Source: Labia minor
Taxonomy: Eukaryota > Arthropoda > Insecta > Dermaptera > Spongiphoridae
DNA length: 64,000 bases
Direction: 5' to 3'
Assembly (NCBI GenBank): GCA_963082975.1
Contig: OY720350.1
Span: forward strand, 21,546,910 to 21,610,909
The notes beneath the pieces were generated by a model that did not search any database, had not been told where the DNA came from, and saw only the letters and a list, made by a program, of their open reading frames with translations. This document shows, one piece after another, positions 20,421-31,256 of this stretch. Positions within the stretch are counted from its first letter, which is position 1. Each line of letters starts with the position of its first letter. The position numbers and the translations under genes were made by a program.

Positions 20421-21733
20421 CTATACATTTTTGCTTTTTTTTTCCTTATCAATTGAATTTTGTTTACAAGAAAATATGAAAGAAGAAAACAACAAAAGAA
20501 CAAGAAGGACCTTTCCAACCTTTGAAAATAAATAATACAGCTATCAATTGTCCATTTTTCTCCGAAAAACCATTCAATGGTTCTATCTATGAAAAATATT
20601 CTTAATTAATTAAATTCTTACTAATTGATCGAGTTCCTTTATAAGTAAATCTTACTTTAAATTTACTGAACAAAGGGCTTACTTATTTGATTAAAATTAT
20701 TTAGTGTTTAAATTTATTAAACCAACCTTTTTGCATAATTACAGATATTCCAATTATTAATTTCTTTTTGCTTAAATTGCTTATATTAAAATTATAAATA
20801 ATTATTATAATTAATTGTTCTTACCACTTTTTACTATTCTTATTTTATTTTATTTTTTCTTATTATTTTGTTATATTTTTTATTAAATTGTTAGTTCGTT
20901 ATATTAAGATCAACATCAATTGTCTTTTTATTTTAATGTTTTACATTTAAATTCGTATTCTTTTCCTTTCCCTGCATGTTTGACGACCACGCTTTATTTT
21001 TTTTTAGATATGATTAATTGTAAGGAAATCGTGGTGTGTGTGGAGAAATTATTTTCTCCTTTTTAGTGGATTTAAATAAAAGCGTATTTTTAAAAAGTTT
21101 TTTTTTATATTTTTTTACCTGTGAATCTTATTGTCTTTTTATACTATGGTTCACAGTTATTTTTCCAAAATTTCTTAGTTTCATACACTCCTATTATACC
21201 TTCATATTAACCCTCTGTTCTTTTGTAGTTTAGGCGTTTTCATTCAATATTTAATTATATCTTTCTGTTTAATTGCTATTAAAATTTATTGTAAAAATGA
21301 ATTATCAATTATATTCAAATAAATTAAAATTTAATTTCTTTGTTTTAAATATGAATTAAAATAGATTAATAAATACTTTATTAATACATTTTATTATTTT
21401 TTTTATTTTATTATATTTTTTTAGTGCTTTTACTAGTTAGTTGGGGCCATATAAATTTATTTGTTTATTATACACTTTTACTTAACTCACTCTGTCCGGA
21501 TGTTTGTCCGCGGCATTTTATAATCGATATTTCAACAACTTCCCGTCATTCAATCAACTTGAAATTTTGCATACGCGCTTGCTCCTGCTAATAATATACG
21601 AATCAATTGAAAAATCCACTGAATTATTTATCTATTAGTGGTAATTAATTAACTAAACTTTCATATGCGGAATATGGAATAGTTCACTATTTCAATCATA
21701 GATGGCGATAGCAGTTCTAGAAGCGCTTAATAC
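20421..21733. other. Flank of the duplication; from 20923 onward specific to copy A
   Basis: 20421-20922 matches 60180-60730 in copy B. From 20923 to 22327 copy B has no counterpart; the junctions share a TTTTT run. Around 21490-21720 is a moderate-GC stretch with an ATCAACTTGAAATTTTGCAT motif of an unassigned repeat. No gene is seen. Confidence 0.5.
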
Positions 21734-22011
21734 GACTAAAAAGTATAAAATAAATTTAAGTAAAAAGAAATCTTTTTAAAAAATACACTTTACTTAAAAT
21801 TGCACTAAAAAGTAAAAAATAAAATCACTTTAAAAAGTGTGTGCGCTCAAATTATAATAACACCGTAAAACATTTGCTTCCATTTGGTGTTATTATAAGT
21901 TGAGCGCACACACTTTAAAGTGATTTTATTTTTTACTTTTTAGTGCAATTTTAAGTAAAGTGTATTTTTTAAAAAGATTTCTTTTTACTTAAATTTATTT
22001 TACTTGTAGTC
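21734..22011. repeat. Near-perfect ~130-bp inverted repeat with 21-nt loop
   Basis: The left arm (21734-21864) and right arm (21886-22011) are almost exact inverse complements around a loop at 21865-21885. The innermost paired segments are ATTATAATAACACC and GGTGTTATTATAA, preceded by a GTGTGTGCGCTCAA / TTGAGCGCACACAC pair. It is non-coding, absent from segmental copy B, and would form a long hairpin as RNA. Confidence 0.8.
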
Positions 22012-22984
22012 TTATTTTATTATAAATTAAATAAATTGTAAACTGCAATAAGTTACTTTGTTCAATTGGGCTTTTGTTTAGTCTGTAACCACAAAAGTAG
22101 GTTAATTCAATTTGATTTACTTTGAACTTGAAACTTTACTTGCAAATACGTGCCTTATCTATTATTAGGAACGACAAATTCAACCATACCAATCGAAAAT
22201 TGAAATTGGTTTAATCGGATTAAACAACAACAATAATTTCATTAAGTTTACAAAGAAAGAAACTCGTAAATTCACACAATATATATATGCTATTCACTAG
22301 GTTTAACCACTTTTATATTAAAAAGTTTTTAATAACGTAATCCAACTTTATTTATATCTAACATACACCTTATCCAAGTTTTTTAATATTTTATTTATAA
22401 AATGATATCCAAAAAAAAGAAGAAAGAAAAATACTTCGAATATAGCATCTTTACTTATTTAAATAACTTTATTATTTCCAACGACTTTTTAAGCAAGTTT
22501 TTCGAAAAGAATATTAATTTGAAAGATATTCAAATATTCTTAGAAATTTTTCAATAAAAAAAATGATTTTTTGAATTATTATTAAATGATTATAATATAT
22601 AATGTCAAATAAATAAAAATTATAATAAAAGAGACAAAATTATTAACCAGATGAAAGTTTTCTAATTAAAATCTTATGTATTACAAATAACAGCATATAT
22701 AAGCACGATATAAATATATAATGTATATTATATATATATTAAGAGATAGCTATATATTTTATGAATGAAGAGAGAGAGTGAGAGAGAGAATACCTTTATT
22801 GAAATTTGTAAAGAATTCGATATTAATTTTGCAGGTAATTAATTTTGTAATATATATCTGAAATATTTCTTTTTATGTTTATTAAACATTTTCTATATCT
22901 ATATCTATCTTAATTATAAAATGTATTTATTTAAATGATAAAAAATAGATAAATAAATGAATAGTTAATTTGTAAATCCTTGTA
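22012..22984. other. AT-rich flank; duplicated part from 22328
   Basis: From 22328 it matches 60730-61566 in copy B, including the (GA)n tract at 22768. I see no gene. Confidence 0.5.
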
Positions 22985-23830
22985 TGTAATGTGCGTGAAG
23001 TTAGCACCGCCATTTTATAATTCCAGAAAAAACGCAATTGTGCTATGTTGTGCTAAGTTTGTGCTACGTTGTGCCGCAAACGCCAGTCACCCATCTCAAA
23101 AAACAAACCGTAAAATCAAAAAAAACCCGGTTTTTTTGCTGGCACCGCCATTTTGTTTTTCCAAAAAAACAAAAATTGTGCTGGATACTATCTTGGCTAC
23201 TAAACATTGTGCCGCAAACAGAACAACTTTGGCTCTTTCCGTTTAGGAGAAAAGAATATCCAAATTTAATATTATAAGACATAGTATTAAACCTCTTATA
23301 ATTTTTTTAGAGAGAGAGATAAACAAATTCTGCGAGTTGTGCTAAGTTGTGCTGGTTGAATACAACAAAGTATCATTCATTGATAAAATAAAAATTGCAT
23401 AGCATACCAAAAAAAATGGAAAAAAGTAATGAAGGAAAAACTGAAATTTACATTTTTGAATTTTCGAAAGTTGTGCTGAATTGTGCTAGTCGAGCACAAC
23501 AACTTTCATTAATGGCAAAATTTCGTCAGATCAAAACTGTCCATGGTACAGCCCAAAATAGATTTAGTTTTGCCCCCTAATCATTATTTCGTTATTTAAT
23601 TGCATTTTAATCTCGAACCGTTACAGAAATCCAAATTCTGCGAGTTGTGCTAAGTTGTGCTGGTTGAATACAACAAAGTATCATTCATTAATAAAATAAA
23701 AATTGCGTAGCTTACCAAAAAAATGGAAAAAAGTAATGTAGGAAAAACTTAAAATTTACATTTTTGAATTTTGGAAAGTTGTGCTGAATTATTTCGATCT
23801 TTAATTGCATGCATCTCTCGAACTATATAA
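22984..23830 (+). repeat. Left array of AGTTGTGCT-rich ~309-bp tandem repeats
   Basis: It starts with GTGCGTGAAGTTAGCACCGC and then has repeated TTGTGCT motifs. Two units beginning AAATTCTGCGAGTTGTGCTA start at 23324 and 23633 (309-bp period); the second unit is internally deleted. Each full unit contains the small palindrome TTGTGCTAGTCGAGCACAA. A related array lies inverted at 30022-30775. Frames within it are products of the repeat and are not called as genes. Confidence 0.7.
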
Positions 23831-23859
23831 TATAATTATATAAATTAAATATATATATA

Positions 23860-24153
23860 TATAAGTGAGGGATTGGAGATAAAAGAAGTGAGATGTAGTT
23901 TCTGAAATGTATAAAGATATTTATTTACATATGTACATTGATTTTAAAATGGCCAAGCTAGTACCTGAAATGTATAAAGAAACAAATCTCAAGTCTCTTG
24001 GAAGCGTAACTTGGTTAAATTCATAAGGGGAAAAGATATATAACAAAATAATGGTGGATAGGTGTTTCTATGATGAATGCTTGTTTCTTTCTGTTCGTGT
24101 GTGTCTGGCTCTGTTCAATCCAACGCCCTCCCGTGGCCAAACCCGAACTTACA
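23860..24153 (-). repeat. 3' LTR of the gypsy element
   Basis: On the minus strand it begins TGTAAGTTCGGG and ends CCCTCACTTATA. It matches 28298-28591 base for base by eye and contains a twice-used motif CCTGAAATGTATAAAG. Confidence 0.85.
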
Positions 24154-24182
24154 TCTCCCCCACAAAAGAAAGTACCGTCACA

Positions 24183-27100
24183 TTATTTTGTAAAGGGTAA
24201 AAGATTTTTAATATGAAATAAGGAAAATTTTTTATTTTTTTTATTTTTTTCTATTTTATATATAGAGTTTGATATCCTTTCTATAACTCTGTACGGACCG
24301 TCTCGAATTTTGTCTAGTTTGTCTCTATTTAATTTATTTCCTAATTCTACATAAACTAAGTCATTTTTCCTAAATGAATAATCCCTTCTTTTTTTATTTA
24401 TTCTGAATCTGTTTTCTTCAGCTGACTTATTCGAGAATTTTAAAGCTTCTTTTCTATCATATTCCAGATCTCTTTCCTTGCTAAATTCTTCTGGAACTAT
24501 CTCTGAATGTTTTCCAAGTAGTAAATATTCAGGAGAGAATCTGGTAGAACTGTGTGTTGTTCCATTATATTCTCTGACACATTCTTCTGCCAAAACGGCC
24601 CATCCTTTTCCTTTATTTTTAGAATCATTTCTCTTTATCCTCAGCCTATTTGTTAAAGACTGGTTCACTCGTTCAACTAAACCATTTGACTCCGGACAAT
24701 CAGTACATGTGAATATCAGTTTTATGTTTTTCTTAGTTAAAAATTTTTTAAAATCTTCCGACTTTATCCCAGGATACTGATCCGCCAACAGGTTATCTAT
24801 TTGGTTCGAATCGTCAACCTTTTTTATAAGTTTAATAAAATCTTTTGACGATTGAGTTGTTGATGTCAAAATAAAGACAAATCTTGAGAAATGATCAATG
24901 AGCACATGCATGTATCTTTTTTTTGTATATCTGTCTTTGCAACCCCCTATTGTATCCAGGGACATGATTTCAAAGGGTCTTGTTGCTGGACCCAAAATGG
25001 ATGCTTTTCCCAGCAATCTCTCTCTTCTTGACTTATTTTCTAAACATGCCTTGCATTCTCTGCAATACTTTCGTATTAAAAAATCCATTCCTTTAAAATA
25101 GTACTCAGGTCTAATTTTACTTAACATATGTTTTACCCCTATATGACCATAGTAGTTGTGAGTTAAATCTATTATTTTTTTTCCTAAGGACATAGATACA
25201 AATATTCTTTTGTTATCATTTATTTTCTTTAAATAAACTCCTTTTTCATTTATAATGTTTTTAGAATTGTTTATTTCAGTGATATTTAAACTTTGGTCTG
25301 CCATTATTTGTTCTTGTGTTATTAAGTTTACCACTTTGATGACATCTTCATTATGACAATCACTGAGGACTGGATTTCTGGAAAGGGCGTCGGCCTCAGT
25401 GTTTGTGCTGCCAGGGGCGTAAATGATTTCAAAGTCATATTGGGAAAGATAAAGAATTAATTCACCAAGGGGCTCATCTGGTCTTGCATTTACTTTGAAA
25501 TTTTCCAGGGGTTTGTGGTCTGTGATGACTGTAAATGGTTTATCTATTAGCCAGTATTGCCAGTGTTGTACAGCTTCCTTTATAGCTAAACACTCCAAGT
25601 AGATAGCCTTTCTTTTCTTTTGTAGTGGAGTTAGTTTTTTTGAAAAGTAGGCTACTGGATGTAAGAATCCTTCATCATCTTTTTGCTTCAATATTGCACC
25701 GATTCCTTCCGTCGATCCATCCGTAAATATGTAACTCTTCTTATTCGGATTAAAAATTAATAATATTGGCGAGGTACATAAAAGCTCTTTTACTTTATTA
25801 AAAGCACTCTGACATTTGTCCGTCCATTCAAACTTTACATTTTTTCTTAGTAAATTATGAAGAGGTTCTAACAATTCTACCGATTTGTCTATATACTTAT
25901 AATAAAAATTTATTTTACCAAGAAATTGCCGTACATTTTTCTTATCTTTTGGAATTTTAAAATCTTTTATTGCTATCAAGTTATCTTTTAAAGGTCTTAT
26001 TTTGCCTTTTTTAATAATATGTCCTAAATATTTAATTTCATTTTTCGCGATATTGCATTTTGATAATTTCAGCTTAAAACCTTCTTCTTTCAACATCTTA
26101 AAAACTAACTTTAAATGTTCTAAATGTTTTTCAAAACTTTCGGAGAAAATAAGGATGTCGTCAATATAATTCATACAGAACGTGTTTAAATTATTTCTCC
26201 TAATGGAATTTGCAAGAATTCTTTGAAAGATTCCAGATGAAGCTCGAAGTCCAAATGGGAGTACATTCCATTGAAAGTGGCCATTTTGTGTTACAAAGGC
26301 CGACTTTTCCCTATCCTTTCTTCTTAATGGTATAGACCAAAAGGCCGAATTAACATCCAATGCCGTGAACCAGTTGCAATTTCCTGCCTTTATCATTATA
26401 TCATCAATTCTTGGGAAAGGATGAGACTCAGGTAATAAAATCCTGTTTAGACATGAATAATCGATACATAGACGTGATTTTTTTCCTTCGTCTTTCTTAT
26501 AAGCCAATGTTACTGGAGCCGCAAAAGGCGAGCTTGATTCTTCAATTAGATTCATTTCTAAAAGTTTTTTTATTTGACTGTCTATTTCATTCTGTGTTGT
26601 GACAGAACATCTATAGGGTTTTTTATATATATATTGATAATCACGCAATTTTATTTGAGCCTCTGTATCTTTTATTTTTCCTACATCGAATTTGTTTTTT
26701 GCAAATAATTCATTATTTTCTTTTAATAATAAAAATGTTTTATCTTTTTCTTTTGCATTTAAATGATTTAAATAGTGTCCATATTCTTCTAATTTTATAT
26801 ATTCGTCTATATTTATATTATACAATGTATTATTAAATATAATTTTATTTGTTTTATTAATATGGTTTAAGGAAAAATCATTTGTTAAAGTTTTATTTTT
26901 AAATTGGTTTGAATTATTTTCTAAACCTTTAATATCTTTATTTTTATTTAATGGTATATTTTTAAAATTTATTCTTTGAAATATTTTTAATTCATTATTT
27001 TGACATAGTTTAAATTCCGTTATTAAATCTAATCCCAGAATCAATTCAAAGGAAAATTTATTATTATTAATACAGAATATATTTACTTGTTTTTCTATTA

Positions 27101-28274
27101 AACCTATTTTTAATTTTAAAGAAATTTGCCCATCAACACGACAAAAACCAGCTAATGTTTTGAATAAAATTTTATTGTGGTCCTTCAATTTATCATTTAA
27201 TCCTTTCACCACATTTAAATTGATGATTGATATATTAGAACCGGTGTCATAGATTCCTTTTAAATATCTATTCTTATTAATTATTACATTTAATTTGATC
27301 AGCTGGGTTTTATCGCAGGGCATAATTATTTTTTTTTTAACCAATTCATTAAATTGTTCTTCACCAAGCATTACTTTTGGGCGTGTTTTATTTTGTTTTA
27401 TATTAATGTTGTTTTTATGTAATGGAATATTCTCATATTTCTGCAATATACTTATGAGATCATCAGATTTCTTTATTTGAAATTTATCTAATTCATGTTG
27501 AATTTTTAATGGTAATCCAATGACAATTAAATTAATTTTAGTTTGTTCTGAGATATGAGGGTCCGAATCTATTAAAAGATTTTCTTTCTCAATGCAATAA
27601 CTTATTATGGAGCCCCCTAGAAATTTAAAATTAAAAGCTTTTCTAACTTGGGACCATCCTCTCTTTTGAAAAGTTAATAAGATTGATTTTTTCCAATCTT
27701 CCCATAAATGTAGATTTTTTTTTAGATTTAATTCATACCAATTTTTAGCAATGTCTGCCAAAAAATATTTTAATGCTTGAATTTTTATTGTTTCATTTTG
27801 TAGATCGAACCTCAAACATTCTTTTTCAAATTTTTCAATCCATACATCAACATCTTGGTTTTTGCCTAAAAATATTTCTAAATTGAATTTTTTTTCAATA
27901 TCCTTTAATACGTGGATTGAATTATTTATATCAATGGTGTTATCCATGTTAGTTAAATTAATAGAATTATTTAATTGTTCTTCAAGCAATTCGCCTTTAA
28001 AAATGAAATTATCATCATTGTCTAAATATAATTTCCTTATATCTTCATCTAGATCCACCTTTGGGTTTCTGAAATTCCCGACCCTTGTCATACCTTTACA
28101 GGCTGCCTGAATAACGCTTAATTTCATCAGCTTAAGGTGATGAGATTCGTGACGGTACTTTACAGGAAATAAGTAAGTCAGGGAAGAGCCCTGGAAACTG
28201 ATAGCGTGGAAAGAACTCACCATAGCGCCATCAACTTGCTCCTTGACCATATGTATTATAACCTTCGCTGACAT
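24183..28274 (-). CDS. Gag-Pol polyprotein of a Ty3/gypsy-like retrotransposon (1363 aa)
   Basis: One uninterrupted frame makes every product of the element. Residues ~110-290 are a Gag-like helical region with a WYELN..W..WKKSILLTFQ segment typical of retrotransposon Gag; no CCHC zinc knuckle follows. An aspartic protease follows (GIYDTGSNISIIN, ~341-353), then reverse transcriptase (~560-740; LPFGLRASSGIFQ and catalytic YIDD at ~703-706), then RNase H (TDGSTEGIGAIL at ~851, ITDHKPLE at ~917). Integrase has an HHCC finger (H1044/H1049, CRECKAC at 1071-1077) and a D1107-D1165-E1201 triad with the usual D-35-E spacing. The start ATG lies only 24 bp inside the 5' LTR boundary. There is no envelope gene. 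It looks potentially active. The first ~65 residues are unlike a typical Gag start. Confidence 0.9.
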   Translation of the reverse strand: MSAKVIIHMVKEQVDGAMVSSFHAISFQGSSLTYLFPVKYRHESHHLKLMKLSVIQAACKGMTRVGNFRNPKVDLDEDIRKLYLDNDDNFIFKGELLEEQLNNSINLTNMDNTIDINNSIHVLKDIEKKFNLEIFLGKNQDVDVWIEKFEKECLRFDLQNETIKIQALKYFLADIAKNWYELNLKKNLHLWEDWKKSILLTFQKRGWSQVRKAFNFKFLGGSIISYCIEKENLLIDSDPHISEQTKINLIVIGLPLKIQHELDKFQIKKSDDLISILQKYENIPLHKNNINIKQNKTRPKVMLGEEQFNELVKKKIIMPCDKTQLIKLNVIINKNRYLKGIYDTGSNISIINLNVVKGLNDKLKDHNKILFKTLAGFCRVDGQISLKLKIGLIEKQVNIFCINNNKFSFELILGLDLITEFKLCQNNELKIFQRINFKNIPLNKNKDIKGLENNSNQFKNKTLTNDFSLNHINKTNKIIFNNTLYNINIDEYIKLEEYGHYLNHLNAKEKDKTFLLLKENNELFAKNKFDVGKIKDTEAQIKLRDYQYIYKKPYRCSVTTQNEIDSQIKKLLEMNLIEESSSPFAAPVTLAYKKDEGKKSRLCIDYSCLNRILLPESHPFPRIDDIMIKAGNCNWFTALDVNSAFWSIPLRRKDREKSAFVTQNGHFQWNVLPFGLRASSGIFQRILANSIRRNNLNTFCMNYIDDILIFSESFEKHLEHLKLVFKMLKEEGFKLKLSKCNIAKNEIKYLGHIIKKGKIRPLKDNLIAIKDFKIPKDKKNVRQFLGKINFYYKYIDKSVELLEPLHNLLRKNVKFEWTDKCQSAFNKVKELLCTSPILLIFNPNKKSYIFTDGSTEGIGAILKQKDDEGFLHPVAYFSKKLTPLQKKRKAIYLECLAIKEAVQHWQYWLIDKPFTVITDHKPLENFKVNARPDEPLGELILYLSQYDFEIIYAPGSTNTEADALSRNPVLSDCHNEDVIKVVNLITQEQIMADQSLNITEINNSKNIINEKGVYLKKINDNKRIFVSMSLGKKIIDLTHNYYGHIGVKHMLSKIRPEYYFKGMDFLIRKYCRECKACLENKSRRERLLGKASILGPATRPFEIMSLDTIGGCKDRYTKKRYMHVLIDHFSRFVFILTSTTQSSKDFIKLIKKVDDSNQIDNLLADQYPGIKSEDFKKFLTKKNIKLIFTCTDCPESNGLVERVNQSLTNRLRIKRNDSKNKGKGWAVLAEECVREYNGTTHSSTRFSPEYLLLGKHSEIVPEEFSKERDLEYDRKEALKFSNKSAEENRFRINKKRRDYSFRKNDLVYVELGNKLNRDKLDKIRDGPYRVIERISNSIYKIEKNKKNKKFSLFHIKNLLPFTK

Positions 28275-28297
28275 CTCGGAAGAAGCTCGATTTGTTT

Positions 28298-28591
28298 TAT
28301 AAGTGAGGGATTGGAGATAAAAGAAGTGAGATGTAGTTTCTGAAATGTATAAAGATATTTATTTACATATGTACATTGATTTTAAAATGGCCAAGCTAGT
28401 ACCTGAAATGTATAAAGAAACAAATCTCAAGTCTCTTGGAAGCGTAACTTGGTTAAATTCATAAGGGGAAAAGATATATAACAAAATAATGGTGGATAGG
28501 TGTTTCTATGATGAATGCTTGTTTCTTTCTGTTCGTGTGTGTCTGGCTCTGTTCAATCCAACGCCCTCCCGTGGCCAAACCCGAACTTACA
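28298..28591 (-). repeat. 5' LTR of the gypsy element
   Basis: Identical by eye to 23860-24153. The sequence just inside it (AAAACAAATCGAGC, minus strand) does not begin with TGG, so no ordinary tRNA primer-binding site is apparent. The element at 4816 has a similar AAACAA junction. Confidence 0.85.
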
Positions 28592-28885
28592 TATATATAT
28601 ATTTAACACAAAAAAATATGTATGATTTTATGTATTATTATTTTAATCAATTATGATTGAATTTAGGTTCCAAGCCAACAACTCAGGAATACAAAATAAC
28701 TAATAGTTTATTGGAATTTTAGATGACGAATTTCCATATAATAAAGTGGTTCGAAAGATCATTTAATCACCACTATACTAATCGACTAGAAACTAATAAT
28801 ATTCTATTGAAATAGTTTTAGAATCTAAATGTAATACTTCTGACATTATTATTATTTTATTGAGTTTTCTTTAATTATTATTATT
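28592..28885. other. AT-rich spacer
   Basis: TA repeat, then unassigned AT-rich sequence without a gene. Confidence 0.5.
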
Positions 28886-29529
28886 ACCGACCGACGATAG
28901 TAAGGGAGGTATTGTTTTCACACCAAATTTCACATGTGGAGATTTTAACATATCTCCACGAATCATGCATTTTCTTAACAGAAAAAAGTATTTTTAGCAT
29001 GATGTCTGTCTGTCCGTCTGTCCGTCTGTCCGTCCGTATAGATTGTACAGCCTGAACGGCTCAACCGATTTTGATGAAATTTGGTATATTTACTTAATAC
29101 ATCAGTGGGATGAATTGATCAACTTTTGGTGCAAATCCGGAAACCGAAAGTGGTAGTATTATCGATCGACCATAGGAAGGGAAGGGTTATTTTCACACCA
29201 AATTTCACATGAGGAGATTTTTTTATATATCACCACGAATCATGCACTTTGTATTGGTTTTATCCTCGGGAAAATCATATTTATTAGTTTTTTCTTGATT
29301 TAAAATTATATGACATCATCCAGCCATTCATGACGTCACAGCCTGGTCTTGCATATATATTATAAATAAAATAAAATTAAAAATGTTTATATTTATTATT
29401 TATGTATCCATATCTGTTTTTTATTACATTAATAGATATATTAAAATTATTTGAAATTGTTTCTGTAGCTGGAAATTAATTTACTTCAAACCGTCGGTCG
29501 GTTCGGACCTGGCCACAGGTCAACTTATT
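28886..29529 (+). mobile_element. HINE-2 copy 1 (complete)
   Basis: It starts ACCGACCGACGATAGTAAGG and carries a (TCTG/TCCG)n tract near 29003-29036. A core reads ACCGATTTTGATGAAATTTG. It ends with the inverted start CGTCGGTCGGT (29492-29502), the perfect hairpin GACCTG-GCCA-CAGGTC (29506-29521) and AACTTATT. These asymmetric terminal inverted repeats plus a 3' hairpin match the known Helentron-associated layout. Non-coding. Confidence 0.8.
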
Positions 29530-30021
29530 TTTATTATTATTATAATTCTTATGTTACTATAATATATATGTTAGGAAGTTAGGAAATAACATATTATGAT
29601 TAATTATTATGTAATTCACAAATTTGATTTTACATAAATGTTTGGATAAATTTGTATATTATAAATTTAATATTTTATTTTTATTTGTTTTATCTTCTAT
29701 TATGTTTTATAATAAAATTTAAAAATGGAATATATTCTTTTTGAATCTGATTATTTAATAATGCTTTAAAATTATCAGTAAGAAGTTCACTCTATATCTA
29801 TAAAAATAAAACCATGTAAGTATAAGAATATATATTTATATGAGAAATTGCAATGAAATTTCATTGAGGATTGTTTATAATGAGGTGTGATTTTAAACTG
29901 TAAATTGAAATAAAAAAATCAAAAAATTGGGACCGAATTTTTAACGTAACTATACTTTATATTTATAAAATATAAACAAAAAAATTTATATATATATGAA
30001 TGGTTAATGGAGAGTGTTTAT
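29530..30021. other. AT-rich spacer
   Basis: No gene, RNA or repeat recognised. Confidence 0.5.
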
Positions 30022-30775
30022 GGGCCTATCATGTGCGTGAAGCTAGCACCGCCATTTTATAATTTCCCAAAAATTTCAATTTTTCAGTTTTTGATCTGAC
30101 GAAATTGCTCAGCACAACTTTCGAAAATTCAAAAATGTAAATCTCAGTTTTTCCTACATTACATTTTGCCATTTTTTTTTGGCAAGCTACGCACTTTTCG
30201 ATACAACTATCAACAGTTCCTTATAGTACTCGGTCGGCACAACTTAGCACAACTCGCAGAATTTATATTTCTGTAACGGTTCGAGATTAAAATGCAATTA
30301 AGGATCGAAATAATGATTAGCGAGCAAACCAAAATCTATTTTGGGCTGTACCATGGACAGTTTGATCTGACGAAATTGTGCCATTAGGGAAAGTTGTTGT
30401 GCTCGACTAGCACAATTCAGCACAACTTTCGAAAATTCAAAAATGTAAATTTCAGTTTTTCCTACATTACTTTTTTCCATTTTTTTTGGTATGCTACGCA
30501 ATTTTTATTTTATTAATGAATGATACTTTGTTGTATTCAACCAGCACAACTAAGCACAACTCGCAGAATTTGGATTTCTGTAACAGTTCGAGATTAAAAT
30601 GCAATTAAAGATCGAAATAATGATTTGCGGGCAAACGTAAAGATATTTTGGGCTGTACCATGGACAGTTTTGATCTGACGAAATTGTGCCATTAGGGAAA
30701 GTTGTTGTGCTCGACTAGCACAATACAGCACAACTTTCGAAAATTCAAAAATGTAAAATTTTAGTTTTTGCTACG
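30022..30775 (-). repeat. Right array of AGTTGTGCT-rich ~307-bp tandem repeats (inverted)
   Basis: Units in the opposite orientation to the left array, with CTCGCAGAATTT landmarks ending at 30264 and 30571 (307-bp period). Like the left array, its left edge starts with GTGCGTGAAGCTAGCACCGC, so that edge block is direct while the tandem units are inverted. Confidence 0.7.
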
Positions 30776-30782
30776 ATACTTT

Positions 30783-31256
30783 GTATGTAAGTGTAGACAA
30801 GATTACGTAAAAACGGTTAAAACTACAATAACGAAATTTGGAACACGGGTATTATTCAAAATTCGTAGTTTTCTATCAATTTTTTTGAGTAATGTAGCTC
30901 TTTCGGAAGAGGGTCATTATACCTACCACATTTTTCATTTTTTTTCCTCTAAACTGCCCATAAAAATAAAGATATATGTTTGATAGTTTTTCACTGGATT
31001 AAAATTTTTATAAAACTGCTATATATAAAATTTCAGCTTGATTGAATCGCTAAAAGTACCGGAATTAAATTTTTAACACGTTGACTGGCAATCACGCGCC
31101 AGCACGTGACATGGTCCCATCAACAAAGAGCCAAACAAGAGCTGGTTTAATAAACATTATTTTAATTTATTATTTAATTAATTAAATTTAATTTAAATAT
31201 AAAATATGTTATTTTATCCAATTCAAATTGCGAGATAGTCGATACTCCAGTTTATT
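30783..31256 (+). mobile_element. HINE-1 copy 3, 5'-truncated
   Basis: It begins within the family at GTGTAGACAAGATTACG and runs to GCGAGATAGTCGATACTCCAG. The 3' hairpin has degenerated (GATACTCC instead of GAGTGGAGACACTCC), as also in 61583-62153, so that change predates the duplication. Confidence 0.7.

Larger units (their letters stand above)
23860..28591 (-). mobile_element. Intact Ty3/gypsy-like LTR retrotransposon
   Basis: A 4.7-kb element in minus orientation, bounded by two LTRs of about 294 bp that read as identical, flanked by TATA in TA repeats, with a purine tract (GTGGGGGAGA, minus strand) before the 3' LTR. It carries one full-length gag-pol frame. Identical LTRs and an open frame argue for very recent insertion. 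Absence from segmental copy B shows it arrived after, or was not included in, the duplication. Confidence 0.9.

Noticed and set aside
22980-23580. Overlapping frames in the AGTTGTGCT repeats
   Set aside because: Repeat-derived; the same sequence in inverted copies is interrupted.
24478-28110. Several plus-strand frames of 60-100 codons
   Set aside because: Antisense shadows of the minus-strand gag-pol.
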